DNA of 16,490 bases from CAZVEE01 sp964625525 (GTDB lineage Bacteria; Pseudomonadota; Alphaproteobacteria; JAJFIK01), in assembly GCA_964625525.1 (NCBI GenBank), contig CAZVEE010000076.1, positions 1 to 16,490 of the forward strand. The letters run 5' to 3'. The translations under genes and the position numbers were made by a program. Each line of letters begins with the position of its first letter. Positions within the stretch are counted from its first letter, which is position 1. The notes under the pieces are model-generated. The model was not told where the DNA came from. It searched no databases and was given only the letters and a program-made list of their open reading frames with translations. This document shows positions 7,333-13,240 of the stretch, one piece after another.

Positions 7333-7397
7333 GCTTTCAGGACAAGTATGTGCGGTTTTCCGCCCGACAAAGCGCGCTAAACCAAAGACTGAGAGCC
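7328..7397. repeat. Dispersed palindromic intergenic repeat, copy 1
   Basis: From AGAGCGCTTTCAGG (7328) to about GAGAGCC (7397). It contains a perfect inner hairpin GCGG-TTTT-CCGC (7352-7363) and an outer stem GCGCTTT (7331-7337) with AAAGCGC (7369-7375). A second copy at 10377-10451 in the same orientation matches about 46 of 55 aligned core positions. It lies between the convergent zapE and lipoprotein genes and has no coding content. The pattern resembles short palindromic repeats that I recall from intergenic regions of other alphaproteobacteria. Confidence 0.75.
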
Positions 7398-7429
7398 GTT
7401 TCAATGATCTGGTTTGCAGTGCAACGGCA

Positions 7430-8386
7430 CTAGCCGCCTGGGTTCAGGCGGATCCGCACGCTGGTGCGCTCCGGCGAATAGGCGATGCTCGGCTTGCGGC
7501 CGGGCAGGGCGTCAAGCGCCGGGGTGCCGGTTGCTGCCAAATCACCCGGATACACCGTCTCGGTGGCTTCGCGCTGCGGCTTCGCCAGCACGGATTCGGT
7601 GGCAAGGAGCGTAAAGCTGTCATCCGGTGAGGCGACGGCCAGAACCGGGCGCGGCGCTTGTGCGGCCCGGCGCCCCGCGGTGCGGACGAGGCTGGGGCGC
7701 AAGTCCGCTGTGACCGTGCCTAAGGCCGCATCATCCAACGCCCCACCGGTCAGTGTTTTGGCGTCGGCCAGGACCAGACTGGCCGGGCGGCGTGCCTGCG
7801 TGCGGCTGAGGGCCGGGGCCGCGGTCTCGCCCGTGCGCACGGCGGCGGCCAGGGTCAGCGTACCGTCAAAGCGCGGATCGCGAACGGGTTGAGCGCCGCT
7901 GCGGCGCATGGGTCGGGTCAGGGAGGTGCGGGCGGACGCCAGCGTGCCCAGGGCCTGCGGGTCCACGTCGGTGGCGAACCGCAGGGCCGGGTTGGGCGCG
8001 TTCAACTCCTCGTTGCCAAACAGGACGACGATCACACCTTTGAAATCCTTGGCGGTGCTGGGCGCGCCTTGCTCTTCGCAAATCCTGCGATCCTCGCGCA
8101 TGATCCCTTCCATGAGGCGGCAATCCTTGCCCATGACGAAAGAGATCAGATGCTCGGGAATGCCCTTGCCGGTGGTCAGGGTGGAGGCGATGCTGGCGAT
8201 GTTGGACACATCGCCCAAGGTCATGGTGCCACTGATCACGGTTGAACAGCCGCCCAAACCCAGGCTGGAGGCTAGAAGCGCAACGGGTGCCACACGCCGC
8301 AACGACGACCGAGCAGACCGGTGAACCGGTCGGCGGGTTCGTTGCTCAGGATGGAATCCTGTCGTAAGCCCGTCTTGCTTTGTCAT
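7430..8386 (-). CDS. Putative lipoprotein of unknown function
   Basis: A 318-residue protein with an Arg-rich N-region (about residues 16-31), a hydrophobic core (VAPVALLASSLGL) and a lipobox LGGC with the lipidated cysteine at C47, so it is probably anchored in a membrane facing the periplasm. Residues 48-110 are the best-ordered part (IASTLTTGKGIPEHLISFVMGKDCRL and EDRRICEEQ), containing C88 and C102 and resembling a conserved lipoprotein segment I recall from other alphaproteobacteria. The remaining 160 or so residues are rich in Ala, Arg, Thr and Pro and show no recognisable domain. The ATG at 8386 is preceded by AGGGGGAGG on the minus strand. A CCGCCTG/CAGGCGG hairpin (7434-7451) lies over its last codons. 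It is divergent from mdh and convergent with zapE. Function not recognised. Confidence 0.8.
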   Translation of the reverse strand: MTKQDGLTTGFHPEQRTRRPVHRSARSSLRRVAPVALLASSLGLGGCSTVISGTMTLGDVSNIASIASTLTTGKGIPEHLISFVMGKDCRLMEGIMREDRRICEEQGAPSTAKDFKGVIVVLFGNEELNAPNPALRFATDVDPQALGTLASARTSLTRPMRRSGAQPVRDPRFDGTLTLAAAVRTGETAAPALSRTQARRPASLVLADAKTLTGGALDDAALGTVTADLRPSLVRTAGRRAAQAPRPVLAVASPDDSFTLLATESVLAKPQREATETVYPGDLAATGTPALDALPGRKPSIAYSPERTSVRIRLNPGG

Positions 8387-8396
8387 GCCTCCCCCT

Positions 8397-8544
8397 GTTT
8401 AGACACCACGCCCCCATCTCGTCTCCCGACCAGGATGGGTCTGAACCGAACGCTCACGAGTGCCAAGTGGTCTAAACGGACCGACGAAGCCGTTTAAAGA
8501 GACCAATCCTGTCACTTTTTGTCCAGTTTTAAGAAAATTATAAC
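8397..8544. promoter_or_regulatory. Regulatory region between the lipoprotein gene and mdh (gap 8387-8707)
   Basis: The 321-bp gap between the divergent lipoprotein gene and mdh holds three related words: GTTTAGAC (8397-8404), its exact inverse GTCTAAAC (8470-8477), and CCGTTTA (8490-8496), which pairs with TAAACGG (8473-8479). An AT-rich patch follows with TATAAC (8539-8544), a possible mdh -10; TTTTTG 17 bp upstream is a poor -35 and TTGTCC (8519-8524) is spaced only 14 bp. From there to the mdh start at 8708 is a leader of about 155 nt. It is open in the mdh frame but not Mdh-like, and no gene is seen in it. Operator function is inferred. Confidence 0.45.
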
Positions 8545-8707
8545 CCAATTGCCGCCGCGAGTCTTCGTCAGACTATGCGTTCTGGCGGTCCGCTTGCGGG
8601 CGCGCCTGTTTCGCGATACCCAAGCCGCCATTATCCCACAGTATCACCGGACCCCGGCCCGCACGCTTCCTCACGACCGGCGATCCGCAGCAGCGAAGGA
8701 GACCATC

Positions 8708-9673
8708 ATGGCGCGCAACAAGATCGCCCTTGTCGGGGCTGGGCAAATCGGCGGCACCCTGGCCCATTTGGTGGGCCTGAAAGAACTGGGCGATGTGGTT
8801 CTGTTCGACATCGCGGAAGGCATTCCGGAGGGGAAATCCCTCGACCTGGAGCAGTCCTCGCCGGTGGACGGTTTCGACTCCGCCATGCGCGGCACCCAGG
8901 ATTATGCGGATATCGCGGGTGCGGATGTGGTGATCGTGACGGCGGGCGTCCCGCGCAAGCCGGGCATGAGCCGGGATGACCTGCTGGGCATCAACCTGAA
9001 AGTGATGAAGGCGGTGGGCGAGGGCATCCGGACCCATGCCCCCAACGCTTTCGTTATCTGCATCACCAATCCGCTCGACGCCATGGTCTGGGCGCTGCGT
9101 GAATTCTCGGGCCTGGCGCATAACATGGTCTGCGGCATGGCGGGTGTGCTCGATTCCGGCCGGTTCCGGCTGTTCCTGGCGCGCGAGTTCGACGTGTCGG
9201 TGGAAGATGTGACGGCGTTCGTGCTCGGCGGGCATGGAGACACAATGGTGCCGCTGACGCGCTATTCCACCGTGGCGGGTGTGCCGCTGCCGGATCTGGT
9301 GAAGATGGGCTGGACCACCCAGGAGCGCCTGGACTCCATTGTTCAGCGCACCCGCGACGGCGGTGCGGAGATCGTCGGCCTGCTCAAGACCGGCTCGGCC
9401 TATTACGCCCCGGCCACCTCTGCCATCGCCATGGCGGAGAGCTATCTGCGCGATAAGAAGCGGGTATTGCCGGTTGCGGCCTATTTGAACGGTCAGTTCG
9501 GCGTAGATGGATTCTATGTGGGCGTGCCCACGGTGATCGGCTCCAAAGGCGTGGAGCGGATCATGGAAATCGATCTGGCACCGGAAGAGCAGATCATGTT
9601 CGACAAGTCGGTGAACGCGGTGAAGGGCCTGGTGGAGGCCTGCCAGGGCATTGATCCCAGCCTCAAAAGCTAA
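8708..9673 (+). CDS. mdh: Malate dehydrogenase, LDH-like NAD-dependent type
   Basis: Mdh interconverts malate and oxaloacetate in the TCA cycle. The 321-residue protein has the Rossmann glycine motif GAGQIGG (10-16), an NAD-selective aspartate D34 (VVLFDI), the mobile active-site loop VPRKPGMSRDD with R83 and R89, ITNPLDAMV (119-127), the proton-relay aspartate D149 with R152 in VLDSGRFR, and the catalytic H176 in LGGHGDTMVPL. The arginine R83 marks malate rather than lactate specificity. The ATG at 8708 is supported by AAGGAGA upstream and by the domain starting four residues later; the frame is open back to 8519 but that extension is not Mdh-like. In relatives mdh is usually directly followed by sucC; here about 5.8 kb intervenes. 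Confidence 0.97.
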   Translation: MARNKIALVGAGQIGGTLAHLVGLKELGDVVLFDIAEGIPEGKSLDLEQSSPVDGFDSAMRGTQDYADIAGADVVIVTAGVPRKPGMSRDDLLGINLKVMKAVGEGIRTHAPNAFVICITNPLDAMVWALREFSGLAHNMVCGMAGVLDSGRFRLFLAREFDVSVEDVTAFVLGGHGDTMVPLTRYSTVAGVPLPDLVKMGWTTQERLDSIVQRTRDGGAEIVGLLKTGSAYYAPATSAIAMAESYLRDKKRVLPVAAYLNGQFGVDGFYVGVPTVIGSKGVERIMEIDLAPEEQIMFDKSVNAVKGLVEACQGIDPSLKS

Positions 9674-9710
9674 CGCCCCTTTTGAGCTGCGCCCGGTGGA
9701 GACCGGGCGC
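9662..9710 (+). terminator. Two hairpins at the end of mdh, possible terminator
   Basis: CTCAAAAG (9662-9669) pairs with CTTTTGAG (9679-9686) across the mdh stop codon. Directly after it GCGCCCGGT (9689-9697) pairs with ACCGGGCGC (9702-9710) around a GGAG loop. No T-run follows either, so intrinsic termination is uncertain; RNA stabilisation or attenuation is equally possible. Confidence 0.45.
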
Positions 9711-9774
9711 GGCCCCGGCTAAACTTGGGTCATGGATCTTTTCGGGGCCATGACCACGACCGGACCGTTCCGTT

Positions 9775-10371
9775 ATGCCGCACCCGCGCCCCATGCCGTC
9801 GGGCCGCCTTACCAATCCGCCGGCGGATCACTCACCGGGGGCTGTGCGCTATGTGGCGAGCAAGCGCTACGACGTGACGGCCTTGGTGGCGGCGCTGGTG
9901 CAGCTGGCGTTTGGTGTTGCAGATCGGCGAGTCCGAGCCCGATGGCCTGGGCATTGTCATCGGGTTGAGCGGCCTGCTCATTCCGGCGCTGACGGCATTG
10001 ATCTATCTCGGCATATTGCGGGCCCGGACGCGCCAGGGCAGACGCTGCATGACGCAGGCGAGGGGCTGACGCTTTATCTGACGGAAGAGGCGCGGCTCGG
10101 GCTCGATGAGCAGCGGGCGGAGCATTTCTTCGCGCTGCTGCCCTATGCTATAGCGCTCAAGGCAGACGAGGCCTGGGAGGCGCGCTTTGACGCGTTGGAT
10201 GACCGAGGCGCTATGGCGGGTCTTGTGACCTGGTACCGTGCCTTGCGGGAGCAGGATCAAGACGCCGCCACGCTGGCGGCGATCATTGTGCCGGCGGTGG
10301 TCGCCTCGGGAAATGCCACCGCGGCAGGCACCGCCACTGGCGGCGGCGGCGCTTCGGCGGGCGGCTGGTAG
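9775..10371 (+). pseudogene. Remnant of a DUF2207-family membrane protein, N-terminus lost and internally frameshifted
   Basis: Three pieces match the C-terminal half of DUF2207 proteins, from family memory. Piece one, from 9817 in the frame of 9775, reads PPADHSPGAVRYV then YDVTALVAALVQLAFG. Piece two, from about 9920, continues in the next frame as IGESEPDGLGIVIG and LIPALTALIYLGILRAR, a membrane helix. Piece three returns to the first frame as DAGEGLTLYLTEEARL and HFFALLPYAIALKADEAW, ending in a glycine-rich tail GGGGASAGGW at the TAG (10369-10371). The frame of 9775 stays open throughout but encodes arginine-rich nonsense in the middle, consistent with two compensating indels. The roughly 400-residue N-terminal part usual for the family is absent, as mdh ends just upstream. 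Sequencing error could explain one shift, but not the missing N-terminus. Confidence 0.7.
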
Positions 10372-10376
10372 GATTT

Positions 10377-10451
10377 GGTTTAGAGCGCTCTCAGGAAAAG
10401 GGGGCGCGGTTTTCCGCCCGGAAAGTGCGCCAAACCACCGGCTCTAGAACC
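10377..10451. repeat. Dispersed palindromic intergenic repeat, copy 2
   Basis: A 75-bp imperfect palindrome: outer arms GGTTTAGAGC (10377-10386) and GCTCTAGAACC (10441-10451), with an inner GCGG-TTTT-CCGC hairpin. The core AGAGCGCTCTCAGG to CAAACC matches the copy at 7328. It begins 6 bp after the DUF2207 remnant stop, and its right arm includes the TAG stop codon (10444-10446) of the minus-strand toxin-like gene, so the repeat reaches into coding sequence. Confidence 0.8.
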
Positions 10452-10806
10452 AGCTGCCGCCGCGGGGCAGGAAGGTGTTCATGTGGCCCATGACTTCTTT
10501 GCGGTACTGCTTGGGCAGTTCCGTGAGGGGAGTGTCCTCCAAGTCCAGCTCGTGGGCGGCGAAAATGCTGCTGGTGCGCAAGATGGCCGGGCGCACGGGC
10601 AGGAAGGCGCGCAGTTGCGCGACTTCCATATCGCCGGCCACCAGGGTGGCGGGGCTGGGGTTCGGGATCTGCAAAATCCAGTGGCGTTCGGCCCCCGTGC
10701 GGGTGGCCTCGGCCGAAATCACCACACCGAACTGGTCCTGCGTCTCCGGCGACAAGCCCAACAAATATGCCGGCACCGTCACCACGTCCCACTGCTTGAG
10801 CGGCAT
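10444..10806 (-). CDS. PemK/MazF-like protein, paralogue A (putative toxin)
   Basis: A 120-residue protein. The start QWDVVTVPAYLL, the strand QFGVVIS and the C-terminal RTSSIFAAHELDLEDTPLTELP followed by a helix have the order and spacing of PemK/MazF proteins (GDV...F, RP-x-VVVS, R-T-D-x-x-x-T, IG-x-L), which are mRNA-cleaving toxins. The match is to pattern only; several family-typical residues differ, so activity is unproven. The ATG at 10806 is chosen over a TTG at 10818 because GGGGGA lies 6 bp upstream and the paralogue at 11255-11632 starts at the same point. About half of the positions are identical between the two. The AbrB/MazE-like gene lies 47 bp upstream on the same strand, an antitoxin-then-toxin order. 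Its stop codon falls inside a palindromic repeat. Confidence 0.6.
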   Translation of the reverse strand: MPLKQWDVVTVPAYLLGLSPETQDQFGVVISAEATRTGAERHWILQIPNPSPATLVAGDMEVAQLRAFLPVRPAILRTSSIFAAHELDLEDTPLTELPKQYRKEVMGHMNTFLPRGGSWF

Positions 10807-10853
10807 GTCGTCCCCCAACCCTTGTCGTCGCTACGTCTTTGCCCGGTTCGTTT

Positions 10854-11078
10854 TTAGCTGAATGCGCGGGGTGCCTTGCGGTTCTTGGCGTCCATACCGT
10901 CCCCGCTGGCCACGGAAAGAGTTGCCCGCACGGCCTCTCCCGGGCGTTGTTGACCGCTGTGGTGGACGGTCATAACCAAGCGTTTGCCGGGCTCAAGGCC
11001 CAGGAACTGGGCGTCTTCCGGGGTGAATTTCACGGTGAAGTCGCGCCCGATGTCGCAAACGATTGCCTTTTCGGCCAT
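10854..11078 (-). CDS. Small MazE/AbrB-like protein (putative antitoxin)
   Basis: A 74-residue protein, MAEKAIVCDIGRDFTVKF at the start, then TPEDAQFLGLEPGKRLVMTV. The P-x-x-x-x-x-LGL-x-PG-x-x-(hydrophobic) pattern recalls the swapped-hairpin DNA-binding fold of AbrB/MazE antitoxins, though only at pattern level. The tail after residue 58 is polar and basic, as expected for a segment that could bind a partner. The frame is open upstream to 11180, but the ATG at 11078 has GGAGGG about 8 bp upstream and gives a normal antitoxin length. It lies between two PemK/MazF-like paralogues on the same strand, directly ahead of paralogue A. A TGTCTC/GAGACA dyad about 18 bp upstream may be its operator. 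Pairing with the toxin-like genes is inferred. Confidence 0.55.
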   Translation of the reverse strand: MAEKAIVCDIGRDFTVKFTPEDAQFLGLEPGKRLVMTVHHSGQQRPGEAVRATLSVASGDGMDAKNRKAPRAFS

Positions 11079-11096
11079 GACTGGCCCTCCGTACTC

Positions 11097-11115
11097 TGTC
11101 TCGGTTTGTGAGACA
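11097..11115. promoter_or_regulatory. Inverted repeat upstream of the antitoxin-like gene
   Basis: TGTCTC (11097-11102) and GAGACA (11110-11115) form a perfect 6-bp dyad with a 7-bp centre, just upstream of the putative antitoxin's ribosome site. Directly beyond it on the minus strand is AT-rich TATATTATTG, a possible -10 region. Antitoxins of this kind often repress their own promoter; this site is a candidate only. Confidence 0.4.
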
Positions 11116-11254
11116 ATAATATAGGTCATGAAGGGCAGCGATGCATCTCGTATAGCGCGCAGCCGGGCGCGCCATGCCAAGGTGCTTTGCCCTAGGGCGC
11201 TGGGGCAAGCCTTAACAGGGCCGGCAGGTTAAGATCGTGCGGAGGGCGCCTGGG

Positions 11255-11632
11255 TCAGTGCCACGGCCAGCCGCGTTTTGGAGGGGGCAGAAAGCTGTGA
11301 ACAAGGTCTGTGACCTGTTGGCGATAGCCTTCCGGCAAAGTGGCAATGCGTTGGGACCGGTCCTGAAGATCCCCTTCATACACGGCGAAAATGGAGCTGG
11401 TCCGCAGGATCGGCCGCGGGAATGGAAGGACGTCACGCAGTTCTGGCACTTCGATATCCCCGTCTAGAAGCCGCTCGGGCCTTGGCCGCGGAATCTGTAA
11501 AATCCACAACCGGTTTGCGGCGGTGCGCACCACATCGTTGGAGATGACGACCCCGAATTGTTCCGGCCCCTTGTCAGCCATACACAAAAGATAAGCTTCG
11601 AGTGATAAAACGTCCCACTGCTCGAAATTCAT
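11255..11632 (-). CDS. PemK/MazF-like protein, paralogue B (putative toxin)
   Basis: A 125-residue paralogue of the protein at 10444-10806. Shared blocks are QWDV, AYLL, EQFGVVIS against DQFGVVIS, WILQIP, the invariant ILRTSSIFA, and FLP near the end; roughly half of the aligned positions agree by eye. Paralogue B has three extra residues after the RTSSIF block and a different tail (KRGWPWH). The same PemK/MazF resemblance and the same caution apply. The ATG at 11632 follows a G-rich stretch (GGGGGGCC) and aligns with the start of paralogue A. No antitoxin-like reading frame precedes it on the minus strand, so it is either orphaned or relies on the AbrB/MazE-like gene 176 bp downstream. Confidence 0.58.
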   Translation of the reverse strand: MNFEQWDVLSLEAYLLCMADKGPEQFGVVISNDVVRTAANRLWILQIPRPRPERLLDGDIEVPELRDVLPFPRPILRTSSIFAVYEGDLQDRSQRIATLPEGYRQQVTDLVHSFLPPPKRGWPWH

Positions 11633-12020
11633 GAGGCCCCCCGATACAAGTCTTGTTCAAGTAGAAAAGTAACACTGTGGCAGATCGATGCGGCATTACA
11701 GTCAGGCCGGTCCTTGAGCACGCGCCGTCACACCCAAGAAGATTTGTCCCTCAGGATTTATAGTTCAGGCCTTTTCTGTCTTGCGCGCAACGTCTCTGTA
11801 TCGCGTCTCTCGAATACAAGACTTATGGTATAAGTCGGTAATATGCGTCGTCTATCGCGTATGGCGTGCATCGCATATTTTTCTGCTTAGAGTGGCAAGC
11901 GTGGCGCGATGCGCTCTCGTGCTGCAGATGGGCGGGGTGCCTGGAAGTCTTATTGCTGCGCTGCACCGCTGCGGGTAAAAGTCCTGGGAGACAAGCCATT
12001 TAAGAGCGAGGGGGCTTCCT
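11633..12020. other. AT-richer 388-bp gap between the toxin-like gene and the phosphatase gene
   Basis: No convincing gene is present on either strand; the longest open stretch (11781-11978, plus strand, TTG start) has no recognisable features. Two similar words occur: ATACAAGTCTTGT (11644-11656) and ATACAAGACTTAT (11814-11826). The second runs into a perfect 7-bp dyad GACTTATGGTATAAGTC (11820-11836) containing a TGG-TATAAG that resembles an extended -10 for the plus strand. The divergent promoters of paralogue B and the phosphatase gene must lie here. Confidence 0.5.
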
Positions 12021-13139
12021 ATGGCGCGCGAGACCACGAAGCAGGCGACGGGGGGGCCGCTCATGGGCGGCGGGGACTGGACCCGGCGCGATGTGTTGAA
12101 AAGCAGTGCCGGTCTGGCGGCGGTGGGCCTACTGCCGGTAGGGCTGGCGCGGGCCGAGGCGGCGCCGGTGCGCACGGTCGCCTTCGGATCCTGCCTCAGT
12201 CAGCGCGAGCCCGCGCCCATTCTCGATGCGGTGGTGGCGGCGCAGCCGGACCTGACCATCCTGATGGGCGACAATGTCTACGGGGACGATACGCCGGAGA
12301 ACCAGGGCCTGAACATTCTGCGCGCGGCGTATGCGCAGCAGGACTCGCAGCCGGGATTTCAGCGCCTGCGCGCCGCGGCGCCGATCCTGCCCACTTGGGA
12401 CGATCATGATTTCGGACTGAACGATGCGGGGGCGGAGTTTCCTTACAAAGATCTGGCGCAGGAGCTGTTCAACGACTTCTGGCAGGTGCCCGAGGGGGAT
12501 GCGCGCCGCAACCGGGCGGGCGTCTATCACGCCCAGACCTTTGGGCCGGAAGGCGCGCGGGTGCAAGTGATCCTGCTGGATACCCGCTATTTCCGCGCGC
12601 CCCTTGAACGGGCCCCGTCGGCGGCGAAAGTGCGTTATGTGGAAGTCCGCGAACCGGGCCGCACCATGCTGGGCGAAGCGCAATGGACTTGGTTTGAGGA
12701 GCAGCTGGCCCAACCTGCCGATATCCGCCTGATCGTGTCATCCATCCAGGTCATCGCCATGGGCCATGGCTGGGAAAAGTGGGGCAACTTCCTGCATGAG
12801 CGGGACCGCTTCTTCCGCACAATTCGGGCGAGCGGCGCGACGGGCGTGGTGCTGCTGTCAGGGGACCGGCATTCGGCCGGGCTCTATCGCATCCGCGACC
12901 GGGCGGATTATCCGCTCTATGAGGCGACGTCCAGCTCGCTCAATCTGGCGTTCCTGCGCGAACGCGGCGTACAGGAATTCGGGCCGAACCGCTTGCACGG
13001 CATGTATGCGGGCGAGAATTTCGGCACGGTGTCATTTGACTGGGACGCGCGCCAACTGGCACTGACCGTGCACGGGATTGACGGAGCGCCGGTGTTTGTC
13101 CAGCCGGTCGCGTTTGCCGAGATCGGCGTGCCGGGCTGA
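12021..13139 (+). CDS. PhoD-like alkaline phosphatase/phosphodiesterase, Tat-exported
   Basis: A 372-residue metallophosphatase. A twin-arginine signal is visible: WTRRDVLKSS (20-29), a hydrophobic stretch AGLAAVGLLPVGLA, and cleavage probably near ARA-EA (about residue 45), so the enzyme is exported folded. Metal and active-site blocks in order are FGSC (55-58), MGDNVYGDD (82-90), WDDHDFGLND (126-135), LLDTRYFR (185-192), SSIQV (240-244) and SGDRHSAG (280-287). PhoD-family enzymes hydrolyse phosphate mono- or diesters; the substrate here is unknown. It is one of the shorter forms that lack a separate N-terminal domain. The ATG at 12021 has GAGGGGG upstream; an ATG at 12063 is also possible and keeps the Tat motif. 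No pho box was identified. Confidence 0.88.
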   Translation: MARETTKQATGGPLMGGGDWTRRDVLKSSAGLAAVGLLPVGLARAEAAPVRTVAFGSCLSQREPAPILDAVVAAQPDLTILMGDNVYGDDTPENQGLNILRAAYAQQDSQPGFQRLRAAAPILPTWDDHDFGLNDAGAEFPYKDLAQELFNDFWQVPEGDARRNRAGVYHAQTFGPEGARVQVILLDTRYFRAPLERAPSAAKVRYVEVREPGRTMLGEAQWTWFEEQLAQPADIRLIVSSIQVIAMGHGWEKWGNFLHERDRFFRTIRASGATGVVLLSGDRHSAGLYRIRDRADYPLYEATSSSLNLAFLRERGVQEFGPNRLHGMYAGENFGTVSFDWDARQLALTVHGIDGAPVFVQPVAFAEIGVPG

Positions 13140-13240
13140 AACAGACGCCCGGACGATTTTGAGCGGCCTGGCGCAAGGGCAGGCCCGACACGAGTGGGAG
13201 CCTGGCGCCGCGTCGCCGGGCCAACCGTCTGAGGAATGCA

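Noticed and set aside
8519..8707. 63-codon in-frame extension of mdh, which could be a targeting or leader peptide
   Set aside because: Mdh normally begins a few residues before the GAGQIGG motif, and AAGGAGA precedes the ATG at 8708; the extension includes a probable promoter region.
9732..9968. 78-residue open frame at the start of the DUF2207 remnant
   Set aside because: It is an alternative frame of the remnant; the family-like residues lie in the other two frames.
11079..11180. Longer N-terminus for the antitoxin-like gene starting at 11180
   Set aside because: A GGAGGG ribosome site precedes the ATG at 11078, and the extension crosses the AT-rich dyad expected to be regulatory.
11781..11978. 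65-residue plus-strand open frame in the gap before the phosphatase gene
   Set aside because: TTG start, no ribosome site, no recognisable motif, and it contains the dyad element.
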